Source: Gordonia westfalica
Lineage (GTDB): Bacteria > Actinomycetota > Actinomycetes > Mycobacteriales > Mycobacteriaceae
Direction of reading: 5' to 3'
Assembly (NCBI RefSeq): GCF_900105725.1
Contig: NZ_FNLM01000034.1
Span: 4,402,001-4,466,000 of the forward strand
Length of the DNA stretch: 64,000 bases
How positions within the stretch are numbered: position 1 is the stretch's first letter; every line of letters begins with the position of its first letter. This document shows, in pieces, positions 48,820 through 59,730 of the stretch. The notes beneath the pieces were generated by a model. That model ran no database searches, was not told the DNA's origin, and worked only from the letters and a program-made list of their open reading frames with translations. The position numbers and the translations under genes were made by a program.

Positions 48820-49506
48820 CTACAACCGGCCGAGGAGGTCGGTGGCCGCGGCGGCCGGATCGTCGGCGGCGGTGATCGCGCGGACCACGACGATGCGGCG
48901 AGCGCCTGCGGCGGTCACCTCCGGCGCTCTCGGGGCGTCGATGCCGCCGATGGCGAACCACGGCTTGTCCGGAACCCCGGGAGCGGACATCGCGGCGGCG
49001 GTCGTCGTCACCAGGTCCAGTCCGGCGGCGGTACGCCCCGGCTTGGTGGGGGTGGTCCAGCACGGGCCGACGCAGAAGTAGTCGACGTCGGGGTCCGCGG
49101 CCGCGGCGGCCGCCTGCTCGGGGTCGTGTGTGGACACACCGATGACCGTGTCGGGGCCGACGACCCGGCGAGCGAGGCGCGGCGGCAGGTCGCCCTGTCC
49201 GACGTGGAGGACATCGGCACCCGAGAGCGCGGCGATGTCGGCGCGGTCGTTGACCGCGAGCAATGCGCCGTGCGCGTCGACGACGCTCCGTAGCGCGGTG
49301 AGGATCTCGAGCTCCTCGCGGGCCTCGAGGGTGCCGAACTGCTTCTCCCCGGCGGACCCCTTGTCCCGGAGCTGCACGATGTCGACGCCGCCGGCGAGAG
49401 CCGCGCCGACGAATTCGAGCAGGTCGCCGCGCTCGCGTCGTGCGTCGGTGCACAGGTAGAGCCTGGCGGTGTCCAGGCGGCGGCGCGATTCGGAGGCACT
49501 TGTCAC
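48820..49506 (-). CDS. thiE: Thiamine-phosphate synthase
   Basis: This 228-residue TIM-barrel enzyme joins HMP pyrophosphate to thiazole phosphate to make thiamine phosphate. Motifs: [75 protein letters not shown] and [12 protein letters not shown] 49506 is the start; longer frames upstream run antisense through thiO. It is divergent from the riboswitch-thiO-thiS-thiG unit, as in M. tuberculosis. Confidence 0.93.
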   Translation of the reverse strand: MTSASESRRRLDTARLYLCTDARRERGDLLEFVGAALAGGVDIVQLRDKGSAGEKQFGTLEAREELEILTALRSVVDAHGALLAVNDRADIAALSGADVLHVGQGDLPPRLARRVVGPDTVIGVSTHDPEQAAAAAADPDVDYFCVGPCWTTPTKPGRTAAGLDLVTTTAAAMSAPGVPDKPWFAIGGIDAPRAPEVTAAGARRIVVVRAITAADDPAAAATDLLGRL

Positions 49507-49557
49507 GGCGACCAGGCTAGCCCCGCGCGCAATGGCCGGGCGTAGGGTGGACCGCGA

Positions 49558-49648
49558 GAACACACGGGAGCCCGGGCAGGCGGGCTGAGAGTGCGGGCCC
49601 CTCCGCTGACCGTCGAACCTGATCCGGGTCATTCCGGCGAAGGAAGGT
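49558..49648 (+). ncRNA. TPP riboswitch (THI element)
   Basis: The conserved thi-box sequences are present in order: a 5' stem with ACGGGAGCCCG, the CTGAGAG loop at 49585-49591, and ACCTGATCCGGGTCATTCCGG with GAAGGAAGG near 49617-49647. It ends about 10 bases before the thiO GTG, so it most likely hides the ribosome site when thiamine pyrophosphate is bound. Confidence 0.96.
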
Positions 49649-49656
49649 GATCTGGC

Positions 49657-50717
49657 GTGAGCCATGTTTCGAAGCAGCCCGACCGAGCGCTGACCGTCGT
49701 CGGCGGTGGCGTCATCGGGCTGACCTGTGCGCTCGTCGCTGCCGATGCCGGCTGGCAGGTCCTGGTCGTCGACGCCGGTCACGACGGGCGGGCGTCGTGG
49801 GTGGCGGGCGGCATGCTCGGTTCGCTCGGCGAGGGTCATCCGGGCGAGGAGGCCGCGCTGGCCGCGTCGGTGGAGTCGGTGCGGCGCTGGCCGGGGCTGG
49901 TGAAACGGCTCGATGATCCTGCGATCGTGACGGCCACCGATTCCCTGTTCGTCGCCGCTTCGGCCGCCGACGCCGAGTACCTCCGTCACCTCGCGGACTT
50001 CGTCTGGGCCAACCAGCCGAGGACCGACGCGACGCTCAGCACGGTCACCGGTCGCGAGATCCGTTCTCTGGAGCCGTCGTTGAGTTCGCGGCTGGTCGGT
50101 GGTTACCGGGCGGTCGGGGAGTGGTCGATCGACAACAGGCGCCTGCTGGGCACCTTGCGCCGTGCCGGGGCCGCTGCCGGGGTGCGGTACACCGATGCCC
50201 GGGCGCGCGGCCTGGCCGATGTCCACGAACTCGCCGGCCTGCGCGATCAGATCCTTCTCGCTGCCGGGCTCGGCACCGCCGAACTGCTTCCCGACGTGCC
50301 GCTGCATGCGGCGAAGGGAGAGATCCTGCGACTGCGGCGCACGCGGTGGTCGGTACCGACCCCGGGGCACGTGGTCCGTGCCCGCCTCCATGGCCGAGCC
50401 GTGTATCTGGTGCCGCGGGAGGACGGGATCGTGGTCGGCGCAACGCAATACGAGGCCGGCGATTTCGGTGACCGCATTCCGCAGGCGGGTGGGGTCGCGG
50501 ATCTGCTCGCCGACGCTATCGAGGTCATGCCGGGTCTGCGCACCTACGAACTCATCGAAGCGGGTGCCGGACTCCGCCCGTGCACCGCTGACGGATTGCC
50601 GATCGTGAAACGGGTCGACGACCGCACGCTGGTCGCGACCGGGCACGGCCGCAACGGCATCGTTCTCGCCCCGGGCACCGCGGACAGGGTGCTGGGGATT
50701 CTGGAAGGAGTATCGGA

Positions 50718-50721
<4 letters not shown>
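49657..50721 (+). CDS. thiO: Glycine oxidase ThiO
   Basis: This 354-residue FAD-dependent amine oxidase oxidises glycine to the imine used for thiazole formation. The dinucleotide motif [13 protein letters not shown] is at about 11-23. [18 protein letters not shown] and the C-terminal [15 protein letters not shown] and [15 protein letters not shown] are typical DAO-family features. GAAGGAAGG lies upstream of the GTG start. It is the first gene under the riboswitch and overlaps thiS by four bases (GTGA). Confidence 0.95.
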
Positions 50722-51732
<1,011 letters not shown>

Positions 51733-51750
51733 TCGACACCGGCGTCTCGA

Positions 51751-51873
51751 ACTGCTCCCTGAGGAGCGTCCGGAGCTTGCGAAGGCGGCAACCCACTGCT
51801 CCCTGAGGAGCGTCCGGAGCTTGCGAAGGCGGCAACCCACTGCTCCCTGAGGAGCGTCCGGAGCTTGCGAAGG
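51751..51873. repeat. 44-bp tandem repeat, nearly three copies (inverted relative to 27481)
   Basis: Units start at 51751, 51795 and 51839. Each reads ACTGCTCCCTGAGGAGCGTC then CGGAGCTTGCGAAGG. Its complement shares CGCAAGCTCCGG and CTCCTCAGGGAGC with the array at 27481-27606, and the period is exactly the same. The array fills the gap between thiG and the ABC ATPase gene. Confidence 0.95.
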
Positions 51874-51911
51874 ACGCGTCTCGAAGGGCTGTCGGCGACT
51901 ATGGTCGAGTC

Positions 51912-52880
51912 GTGTTGCGGGTAACGAATCTGACCAAGGACTTCGGGAGTCAGCGAGCGGTCGACGACCTCACGTTCGAGGTCGGGCCGGGACGGGTCAC
52001 CGGCTTTCTGGGACCCAACGGCGCAGGCAAGTCGACGACGATGCGCATGATGCTGGGTCTCGATCGCCCCACCTCGGGGACCGCGACCATCGGTGGCGTG
52101 CAGTATCGCGACCTCGACCATCCGCTGCGACAGGTGGGCGCATTGCTCGATGCGCACTGGGTCCACCCCAATCGCAGTGCGCGTTCTCATCTGCGTTGGC
52201 TGGCGGCGAGCAACCGCATCCCGGTGTCCCGGGTGGACGAGGTGCTCGAGACCGTCGGGCTGGCCTCGGTGGCCCGCAAACGGGCCGGCGGATTCTCGCT
52301 CGGCATGTCGCAGCGGCTCGGACTCGCGGGCGCGTTGCTGGGTGACCCGCACACCCTGCTGTTCGACGAACCGGTCAACGGCCTCGATCCCGAGGGCATC
52401 GTCTGGATACGCGGATTCATGCGGCAGTTGGCCGCGGAAGGTCGCACCGTGCTCGTCTCCAGCCACCTGCTGACCGAGATGTCGCTCACCGCAGACCATC
52501 TCGTGGTGATCGGCCGCGGGCGCCTGATCGCGGACTGTTCGGTCAGCGAGTTCACCGGACGAGCCCGCCAGTCGGTGCGGGTCCGCGGGCCCGAGCTCGA
52601 GAAGTTGCACGCCGCGCTGGTGGAGGCCGGTCTCGCGCCGGCGCCCGGTGCGCCCGACGCCGACGGGCGGCCGGTGATGCGGGTGCCCGACACGACGACC
52701 GACCGGGTCGGTGACATCGCCGCGGCGGCCGGCGTGACGCTGCACGAGCTCGCCGCCGAATCGGCCTCGCTGGAGGAGGTGTTCATGTCGATGACCGCAC
52801 ACGCCGTCGACTATCACGGAGGCGACGGTTTCCTACCCGTCGGACCCGGTCCGAGCGCCTCGGAAGGGGGTCGGCGATGA
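51912..52880 (+). CDS. ABC transporter ATP-binding protein (ABC-2 type)
   Basis: This 322-residue ATPase has Walker A GPNGAGKSTT near 36, the Q-loop region VGALLDAHWVHPN, signature FSLGMSQRL, Walker B LLFDEPVNGLDPEG and H-loop VLVSSHLLTE. The C-terminal extension is typical of ABC-2 exporters. GTG start at 51912. The stop overlaps the permease start (ATGA). Substrate unknown. Confidence 0.92.
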   Translation: MLRVTNLTKDFGSQRAVDDLTFEVGPGRVTGFLGPNGAGKSTTMRMMLGLDRPTSGTATIGGVQYRDLDHPLRQVGALLDAHWVHPNRSARSHLRWLAASNRIPVSRVDEVLETVGLASVARKRAGGFSLGMSQRLGLAGALLGDPHTLLFDEPVNGLDPEGIVWIRGFMRQLAAEGRTVLVSSHLLTEMSLTADHLVVIGRGRLIADCSVSEFTGRARQSVRVRGPELEKLHAALVEAGLAPAPGAPDADGRPVMRVPDTTTDRVGDIAAAAGVTLHELAAESASLEEVFMSMTAHAVDYHGGDGFLPVGPGPSASEGGRR

Positions 52881-53635
52881 TCGGGCCCGCCCTCGCTGCC
52901 GTCGACGCCGAACGCATCAAACTGACCAGCACCCGGACCCCGTACTGGTGCCTGGCGATGGTGGTCGTGTTCGGTGTGGGTGTTGCCGTGCTGCTCGGTT
53001 GGCTGCTGTCCGGTGGTTACGCCGATCGTGCGTCGGTCGACACGCGGACGATCGACTACCTGGTCGGCGTGAATCAATTTGGCGTCGCGATCTTCGCGAT
53101 CATGGCCGTCCTGGGTATCACCACCGAGTACCGGTTCGGCACCATCCGCTCCTCCTTCGCGGCGGTTCCCCGCCGGCCGCTGGTGATCATCGCGAAGACC
53201 GTGGTGTTCGGCGGGCTCACCTTCGTGGTGGCCGCGATCGTGAGTCTGGTCGGGGTGGGCCTGGGTCAGGCGCTCACCGGCAACGGCATCGCGCTCGGGG
53301 GACCGGACACCGTACGACAGCTCTGGGGCACGCCGGTTTTCGCGACCCTGTGTGCGTTGATCGGGCTGTCGGTGGGTGCTCTCGTCCGGCATTCCGCCGG
53401 GGCGGTGGCGATCGTGCTGGGCTGGATGTTCGCGTTCGAACGCATCCTCTCGGTGCTCCCGCGCATCGGAGAGGACATCACGCCGTTCCTGCCGTTCCTC
53501 AACGGCTGGAACTTCTTGTCCGGTGGGTCCGACACCTTTCACTGGAATGCGTACGGCTCGTTGGGATACTTCGCAGTGGTAACCGTAATCCTGCTGGCGG
53601 TCGCGATTTTCGTCACCAGTGCCCGGGATGCGTAG
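52877..53635 (+). CDS. ABC-2 type transporter permease
   Basis: This 252-residue permease has about six transmembrane helices: YWCLAMVVVFGVGVAVLLGW, FGVAIFAIMAVLGITTEY, VVFGGLTFVVAAIVSLVGVG, ATLCALIGLSVGALVRHSAG, a short one, and YFAVVTVILLAVAIFVTS. The motif ITTEYRFGTIRSSFAAVPRR is typical of ABC-2 permeases. It is coupled to the upstream ATPase gene by a four-base overlap. Confidence 0.88.
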   Translation: MIGPALAAVDAERIKLTSTRTPYWCLAMVVVFGVGVAVLLGWLLSGGYADRASVDTRTIDYLVGVNQFGVAIFAIMAVLGITTEYRFGTIRSSFAAVPRRPLVIIAKTVVFGGLTFVVAAIVSLVGVGLGQALTGNGIALGGPDTVRQLWGTPVFATLCALIGLSVGALVRHSAGAVAIVLGWMFAFERILSVLPRIGEDITPFLPFLNGWNFLSGGSDTFHWNAYGSLGYFAVVTVILLAVAIFVTSARDA

Positions 53636-53764
53636 TTCGCGGACTCGGGGGAAAGACCCGTCCTCCATATGGACGGCAGGAATGTGACATTGCGAGTCTT
53701 GATGCCACATCTATGATCGTTCGGGCAGCCCGCGGAGCGTCGGTGCGGACTAAAATTTCCTGTC

Positions 53765-56404
53765 ATGTCCACCAATTGGCCGCTGGTCGAGCGTGAGCGT
53801 GAGTTCCGCACGATCCTCGCTGCGCTCAGCGGCAAGACGAACGGATGCGGCGTCGTGCTCACCGGTGATTCGGGGGTGGGCAAGACGACCCTGGCGCGGC
53901 ACGTCACCGCCGAACTGCCGACCGGCGTGCGCTGGGTCGCCGGTACCGAGTCGGCGCGGTCGATTCCGCTCGGCGTCTTCGCCCATCTCGTCGGTCCGGC
54001 GACGTCGAGCGATCCGGTTACCTACCTGGCGGCGGCCCGCGAATCGCTGCTGTCCGACGGCGATGTCGTCATCGGCGTCGACGACGCGCACCTGCTCGAC
54101 GAGTTGTCCGCGACGCTGCTGCACCAGCTCGCCATCGATCGTGCGGTGCACATCGTGGCGACCGTCCGCAGCGGCGAAACGGTACCGGATGCCGTGACGT
54201 CGTTGTGGAAGGACAACCATCTCACACGTATCACGTTGTCCCCGTTCACCAAACAGCAGAGCGTCGAACTGATCGAATCGGTTCTCGGCGGGCAGCTCGA
54301 GGAACATTCGGCGTCTCAGATGTGGGAGGCGTCCGGCGGCAACGCACTGTTCCTGAGACACCTCGTGGACGGCGCCCGACAGGCGAACACACTGCGGCAG
54401 GTCAACGGGGTCTGGCAACTGCGCGGCCGCGCGGCGATCACCTCCGAACTCGCCTCGCTGCTCGAGGGGCGGATCGAACAACTCGACGCCTCGGTCCTCA
54501 ACGCCCTCAAGTATCTGAGTCTGTGCGAACCGCTCGACATAGACGTACTGGCCGAACTCGCCGGCGAGGAGGCGGTGGAGGAGGCCGAGATCGCCGGCCT
54601 CGTCCGGATCACGCGTGACGGCCGCACCCTGAATGTCGCCTTCCACCACCCGTTGTTCGGCGAGGTGATCCGCCGCCGACTCGGTCTCGTCTCGTCGCGG
54701 AGGTTGCGCGGCAACCTCGTGGAAGCGCTGAAGTCGCGTCCGACCAGCACACCCGCCCAGCGGATCCGGCTCGCCGACCTCGCCATCGAGAGCGACGTCG
54801 AGATCGACCTGGCACTGGTCAGCAGTGCGGCACACGATGCGCTCGAGCTCGCGCAGACCTCGCTGGGGGAGCGTTTCGCGCGGGCGGCGCTCGAGGAGGG
54901 GGCCGGACTCGAGGTGGCCGAGCTCCTCGCACGTGCACGGATGTGGCAGGGCCACCCGGACGAGGCCGAGGAGATCCTGTCTCGTTTCTCCCCGGACGAT
55001 CTCGACGAGGGGCAGCTCCTGCTGTGGGGCTGCCTGTTCATCGGCAATGCGTTCTGGGCACTCGGCGATGCGGACCGGGCCGATGAACTCCTGCACATGC
55101 TGCGGGAGAGGGTCACCGCGCCCCACCTCGTTCCGGTGGTTTCCGCGACCGCGTCGGCGTGCGCGCTGTTCGAGAATCGTATCGGTGACGCGATCTCGCT
55201 GTCGGACAGCGTCTTCGCCGAGAAATGGCAGCTTCCGTGGGCGATCGAATGGGCTGTGTTCGGCGGCGGGCTCGCCCGAGCTGTCGCGGGGCGCGGCGAC
55301 GAGGTCCGGAAGCTGGCAGCACATTGTCGCGAGGTCGAGGTCGACGGCCTGCTCCGCTTCCCGACCGGGTTCGGCGAGATTCTCGCACTCACGCTGACGG
55401 GACGGCTCGACGACGCGGATACGGCCACCAGACGGTTCGTGACCGCTGCGCAGACCGCGCAGTACCTGGGCTGGGCGCTGTCGGAGATCCTCGTCGCCGC
55501 AGTGGAACTCTCGCGCGGGGCATGCGCGTCGGTGACCCGGCGGATGGAGCAGACGCTCGCGATCCTGGACAGCGGCAAGTTCTCCGAGTCGTGGAACTTC
55601 CCCGCGCACATCTTCCTGATCCAGGCGCTGAGTGCGCTCGGTCAGGCCGACCGTGCCGCCGAGGTCCTCGAGAAGGCCCGCGCGCGGTACGGCAAGCACG
55701 TGGCGGTCTTCGGTCCGATGCTCGCCATCGCCGAGGCCTGGCAGTCGGCGGCCACCGGAACCATCACTCCGGCCGTCGCGCTGCTCCACCGGACCGCCTC
55801 GGAGGCACGGGAATCAGGGCAACTCGCGATCGAGGCGGAGGCCCTGCACTCCGCGGCCCGGTTCGGTGACACCACCGCGGCCGACCGTCTCGCCGAACTC
55901 GCGGGACTCGTCGACGGTCCGTTGGCCCCGCTCTACGCGCGGCACGCCGGTGCGCTCGCCGCCGGCGACGCCGTCGAACTCGACTTGTGCTCAGCCGATT
56001 TCGAGGCACTGGGGGTGCGGCTGTCGGCGGCCGACGCCGCGGCACAGGCGAGTGTCCTGCACGATTCGGCGGGCAGCCGGTCGGCGACCGTGGCCTCGGC
56101 GGCGGTGGCCAATCGCCTCGCCTCGGAATGCGGCGGTTTGCGCACGCCCGCGTTGATCGCTGCGGCACAACCGCTCCCGCTGACCTCCCGCGAGCGGGAG
56201 ATCGCCAATCTCGTCGCAGCAGGACTGTCCAACAAGGAGATCGCGCAGCGACTCACGGTCTCGGTGCGCACCGTCGAGGGCCACATCTATCGTGCGTCCA
56301 CCAAGCTGGACGTCACCGATCGTGAGGGAATCGCCAAGCTGCTGCTCAAGGACGGTGATCGCGATCCAGACAGGCGATCACCTCATCGTCGTCGACCTGA
56401 CTGA
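53765..56404 (+). CDS. Large LuxR-family (LAL/MalT-like) regulator
   Basis: This 879-residue regulator has an N-terminal AAA-type ATPase with Walker A GDSGVGKTTL at 34-43 and Walker B VVIGVDDAHLLDE. A long helical-repeat middle follows, then a C-terminal LuxR HTH (LTSREREIANLVAAGLSNKEIAQRL, VSVRTVEGHIYRASTKL, about 805-865). Such proteins activate transcription in response to an inducer and ATP; the targets are unknown. The last 59 bases overlap the convergent phosphoribosyltransferase gene, and the tail after the HTH (DRDPDRRSPHRRRPD) may be non-essential. Confidence 0.92.
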   Translation: MSTNWPLVEREREFRTILAALSGKTNGCGVVLTGDSGVGKTTLARHVTAELPTGVRWVAGTESARSIPLGVFAHLVGPATSSDPVTYLAAARESLLSDGDVVIGVDDAHLLDELSATLLHQLAIDRAVHIVATVRSGETVPDAVTSLWKDNHLTRITLSPFTKQQSVELIESVLGGQLEEHSASQMWEASGGNALFLRHLVDGARQANTLRQVNGVWQLRGRAAITSELASLLEGRIEQLDASVLNALKYLSLCEPLDIDVLAELAGEEAVEEAEIAGLVRITRDGRTLNVAFHHPLFGEVIRRRLGLVSSRRLRGNLVEALKSRPTSTPAQRIRLADLAIESDVEIDLALVSSAAHDALELAQTSLGERFARAALEEGAGLEVAELLARARMWQGHPDEAEEILSRFSPDDLDEGQLLLWGCLFIGNAFWALGDADRADELLHMLRERVTAPHLVPVVSATASACALFENRIGDAISLSDSVFAEKWQLPWAIEWAVFGGGLARAVAGRGDEVRKLAAHCREVEVDGLLRFPTGFGEILALTLTGRLDDADTATRRFVTAAQTAQYLGWALSEILVAAVELSRGACASVTRRMEQTLAILDSGKFSESWNFPAHIFLIQALSALGQADRAAEVLEKARARYGKHVAVFGPMLAIAEAWQSAATGTITPAVALLHRTASEARESGQLAIEAEALHSAARFGDTTAADRLAELAGLVDGPLAPLYARHAGALAAGDAVELDLCSADFEALGVRLSAADAAAQASVLHDSAGSRSATVASAAVANRLASECGGLRTPALIAAAQPLPLTSREREIANLVAAGLSNKEIAQRLTVSVRTVEGHIYRASTKLDVTDREGIAKLLLKDGDRDPDRRSPHRRRPD

Positions 56405-57014
56405 AGTCCTCGTAGGAGAGTCCGACCGCCTCGAAGGGTTCGGGCGTGGTGAGTACGACGACCTCGTCGACGCCGCGATCGATGAGACGTCCGATGCAAT
56501 CCGACGGTGCCGTCGGAACGGCCACGATCAGTCGCGACGCACCGGCCGCATCCACCGCGTCGATGGCCACCGCCATCGTGGAGCCGGTGGCGAGTCCGTC
56601 GTCGACGAGCACCACGACCCGGTCGTCGATCTCGATGCGTGGCCGGCCGCCGCGATACATCGCCTCGCGGTCGTGCAGGATGCGGCGTTCGCGGCCGGCG
56701 ACCGCGTCGAACTCGGCACGCGAGACCCCGAGCCGGCGGGGAATGTCGTCGTTGACCACCAGATGGCCGGCGGTGAGGGCGCCCATCGCGAACTCCGGAT
56801 GCCCGGGTGCGCCGATCTTGCGCACGACGAGGGCGTCGAGATCGCCACCCGTCGCATCGGCGACCTCGCGTGCCACGGGCACACCGCCGCGGGCCAGGCC
56901 GATCACCACCGGCTTCGCCGTGCGGGTGTCGGGTCGGGCCCGCAGCACCTCGGCCACCCGCGTGCCCAGGGCGCGCCCCGCCGCCACCCGGTCGGAGAAG
57001 ACGCGCCCGGACAT
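56346..57014 (-). CDS. Phosphoribosyltransferase-domain protein
   Basis: This 222-residue protein of the type I PRTase fold has IGLARGGVPVAREVAD, a VVRKIGAPGHPEFAMGA segment and the PRPP-binding loop VVVLVDDGLATGSTM. Proteins of this group are of unproven substrate and often lie near stress or hydrolase genes. ATG 57014. The gene converges on, and overlaps, the LuxR-family gene. Confidence 0.85.
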   Translation of the reverse strand: MSGRVFSDRVAAGRALGTRVAEVLRARPDTRTAKPVVIGLARGGVPVAREVADATGGDLDALVVRKIGAPGHPEFAMGALTAGHLVVNDDIPRRLGVSRAEFDAVAGRERRILHDREAMYRGGRPRIEIDDRVVVLVDDGLATGSTMAVAIDAVDAAGASRLIVAVPTAPSDCIGRLIDRGVDEVVVLTTPEPFEAVGLSYEDFSQVDDDEVIACLDRDHRP

Positions 57015-57023
57015 GTCATGGCC

Positions 57024-57485
57024 TCAGATGCGCACCGCGGGGCCGACCTTGAGCGCGAAGCTCGGCAGGTCGGCCAGCCCGAGGCTGGCCTCGTAGGTGC
57101 GGTCGTAGCCGGTGGAGCTGATGCGCCAGCCGTCCTCGGTCCGGCGGTAGGTGTCGTCGTAGAAGGCGGCGCCGATCAGCATGAACGAGAACTCGGCGAC
57201 GATCACCCGGTCCTGCAGATACCAGCGACCGCGGGCGGTGTCGCCGGAGATCTCGATCTCGGGGTGGGTGACACGATGTTCGGTGATGACCGCCGGACCG
57301 ACGTTGGCCTCCATGTACCCGACGAGCTCGTCCCGGTTCCCGAAGGACAGGCTCTCGCCGTAGTTGCCGGTCGCGTCCTCGGTGAGCGTCGAAGCGAAGG
57401 TCGTCCAGTCCTTGGTGTCCAGTGCCCTCAGGTACCGGTACTTGAGGTTCTCGATCTCGCGGACGTCCCCGGTGCTGTTGCTCAT
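57024..57485 (-). CDS. SnoaL-like NTF2-fold protein
   Basis: This 153-residue NTF2-like protein has REIENLKYRYLRALDTKDWTTFASTL, HRVTHPEIEISGDTARGRWYLQD and AAFYDDTYRRTEDGWRISSTGYDRTYE. Members are hydrolases, isomerases or ligand-binding proteins. The ATG overlaps the stop of the upstream SCO6745-type gene as ATGA, so they are co-translated. Its stop lies 9 bases before the phosphoribosyltransferase start, suggesting one operon. Confidence 0.85.
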   Translation of the reverse strand: MSNSTGDVREIENLKYRYLRALDTKDWTTFASTLTEDATGNYGESLSFGNRDELVGYMEANVGPAVITEHRVTHPEIEISGDTARGRWYLQDRVIVAEFSFMLIGAAFYDDTYRRTEDGWRISSTGYDRTYEASLGLADLPSFALKVGPAVRI

Positions 57486-58348
57486 TTGCGCCTCGTTCCG
57501 GGCAGGACGCCGGCGTCGAGCACGGCCTTGACGATCGGGCGGGTCCGCTCGAGCAACTCGGTGGTCCCGGCCCACAGGGATTCACCCGCGGCGTCGGTGG
57601 TCGCCTCGATGTCGTCGTACACCGCGGCACCCTGCGCCGTGAGCCGATGGCCGTCGTCGACCCGTTCGGCCAGGCCGGCCTCGACCAGACGGTCGACGCT
57701 GTCCTCCCAATCCTGTTCGGAGTAGCCGCGCGTGAGGAGCACGACGCGCTTGCCCATGACCCGGCGCTTGACCGTCGGATCGGGGAGCTGGGCCTCGTGA
57801 AAGACGGCCGCGTCGAAACCGTTCAGCCCGTGGAGGACGAGGGCCGCGATGTGGTTGTCGCCCCGCCATTCCCGCAGTACCGCGGTCGCCTGCCACAGCC
57901 GTAGGCGTGGTGTGTCGGGGATCGGCGCCGACGCCCACGCGGCCGCCAGCGGACGACCGCCGAGTGGCAGGCCGGCGGCGAGTTCGGTGTATTCCGAGGC
58001 GAGTTCGTCGAGAAGGGCGTCGTCGGCGGAGTCGCCGAGGATCTCACGCAGCGAGTCGTCGAGCATCGCGTGACGGCGTTCGTGGATGCGGTCGAGCCCG
58101 GCGCCGACCGCGGCGCTCCAGGACTTGGCGATCAGGTCGGGGTTGAAGTTGTAGAAGGTGGCGGCGACGACCGATGGGGCACAGGGGCCGAAGGGTGCTC
58201 CGCGAGCCCCGACGTAGAAGCCGTGGCCGTCGAGACCGGTGTCCTCCTGTGCCCGGCCGAGCCCCGGGTTGAAGTAGGCGAGAACGTGGAACGGTTCGAG
58301 GGTCTCGTAGGCGAGGCGGGCGTGCGACTCCGTCGCGGTGGGCGTCAT
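57482..58348 (-). CDS. SCO6745-family protein
   Basis: This 288-residue soluble protein has the family pattern: LEPFHVLAYFNPGL near the start, GFYVGARGAPFGPCAPSVVAATFYNFNP, a winged-helix-like C-terminus (GYSEQDWEDSVDRLVEAGL, HRLTAQGAAVYDDIEATTD) and WAGTTELLERTRPIV. Function is unknown; the C-terminal fold resembles MarR-type helices. ATG 58348 was preferred over a GTG 13 codons upstream. First gene of a probable operon with the SnoaL-like and phosphoribosyltransferase genes. Confidence 0.8.
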   Translation of the reverse strand: MTPTATESHARLAYETLEPFHVLAYFNPGLGRAQEDTGLDGHGFYVGARGAPFGPCAPSVVAATFYNFNPDLIAKSWSAAVGAGLDRIHERRHAMLDDSLREILGDSADDALLDELASEYTELAAGLPLGGRPLAAAWASAPIPDTPRLRLWQATAVLREWRGDNHIAALVLHGLNGFDAAVFHEAQLPDPTVKRRVMGKRVVLLTRGYSEQDWEDSVDRLVEAGLAERVDDGHRLTAQGAAVYDDIEATTDAAGESLWAGTTELLERTRPIVKAVLDAGVLPGTRRK

Positions 58349-58408
58349 CAACCCACTTTCTCCACCGGTGGAACAGGTGTCAACCACCTGTCGGGGACGA
58401 CCCGGCGA

Positions 58409-59497
58409 TCAGGTGTGCCGCGAGTCCCGACTCCCGACTGGACGATCGTCGGAGTCGGTGTCGCCCACATCCGGTTCGGCGATGTCGGTGCGTGTTTCGG
58501 GTCCGAAGTCCTCGCGGCGGAGATCTTCTTCGAACGCCTCGGCTTCGAACTCGTCCTCGGGTTCCTCGCGTCCGCGGCGCCAGCCGCCCTTCATCGGCGG
58601 TGCCTCGCCGAGGTGGTCGGGATCGACCGAGCCGTACCAGGCCACCAGCACCGCGCCGATGACCGCGCCGACGAATCCGAGGATGGCCAGCCAGCCGAGT
58701 CCCGGCTTGGCCGTGTCCTCGAGGAACACGACACCGACGAGGCTCGGTCCGGCGGTCTCGCCGACCACCAGCACGGCGGTCACCCCGTTGACCGCGCCCA
58801 GTTGCAGGGCGACGGTCTGGACGTAGAAGCCGACCGCGCCTGCCGCGGCGATGGTCCAGGCCGCCGGGTCGGTCAGGAGGGCTACGGGATCGAACGGTGC
58901 GACGCCGTCGAGAATGCGGACGGCGATGGCGATGATGCCGAACAGCAGACCGGCCGCGGCGCCGCCGACGATGGCGCCCGCTGCCGAACCGAGGTTGTAG
59001 ACGCCGACGAGCGCGAAGGCACACAGCGCGAGGGTGGCGAGGAACAGGCCCCAGTGGAAGCCGACCTCTTCGCCGCCGCCGGTGTGGTGCGACGACGAGA
59101 CGCCGAGTAGGCACAGCGACATCACGACGAGCCAGATGGCGACCCATTCGCGGGTGTGCAGGGCGATGTTGAGGATGATCGTCCCGAGGAGAGCCGTGAC
59201 GACGAGGTTCGCCGAGACGATGGTCTGCGACAGGAAGAGCGGGAGGAACCGCGCGGCCAAGGCCCCGCCGGCGAATCCGAAGACGACCATCGTGGTGCCG
59301 AGAATGAAGGCGGGGTCGACGAAGGTGGACATCGTCGAGGAGATGGTGGGTGCGCCGGTCTCGGTGGTGATGCCCTTGCCCTCTGCGGCGGCGGTCTCGG
59401 CCACGCGGCGAGCGCCGAGCGCGCGGAGGACCGTCGACATCCCGTAGGCGACGGCGGCAAGGCATGCGGCGATGACGCCGACCACGAACAGTTGCAT
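58409..59497 (-). CDS. DMT-type membrane protein with acidic tail
   Basis: This 362-residue protein has nine or ten hydrophobic helices in the drug/metabolite-transporter style (AACLAAVAYGMSTVLRALGARR, FLSQTIVSANLVVTALLG, LQLGAVNGVTAVLVVGETAGPSLVGVVFLED). A hydrophilic C-terminus of about 75 residues is rich in Glu, Asp and Arg. Similar actinobacterial proteins have no defined substrate. GGAGGAG precedes the ATG at 59497. Confidence 0.8.
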   Translation of the reverse strand: MQLFVVGVIAACLAAVAYGMSTVLRALGARRVAETAAAEGKGITTETGAPTISSTMSTFVDPAFILGTTMVVFGFAGGALAARFLPLFLSQTIVSANLVVTALLGTIILNIALHTREWVAIWLVVMSLCLLGVSSSHHTGGGEEVGFHWGLFLATLALCAFALVGVYNLGSAAGAIVGGAAAGLLFGIIAIAVRILDGVAPFDPVALLTDPAAWTIAAAGAVGFYVQTVALQLGAVNGVTAVLVVGETAGPSLVGVVFLEDTAKPGLGWLAILGFVGAVIGAVLVAWYGSVDPDHLGEAPPMKGGWRRGREEPEDEFEAEAFEEDLRREDFGPETRTDIAEPDVGDTDSDDRPVGSRDSRHT

Positions 59498-59730
59498 GCC
59501 TCCTCCAACCCGGCCCGGATCATCCCGTTTCGGGGACGTCCCGGTCCGCAGTGCCGCCCCCACCACCCACACATCGCATTCACGACCGCTACAACACCGA
59601 TCGAGCGCAAACTAACAGGACGAACCGACAGACCGGTACCGAATATTCCCTCGGTGTCCGATTTCATTCAACACCGCGCGGGCACCGATGACGCGCATCC
59701 GGGTCCCCCGGTACCCCTAGACTCTGTCGG

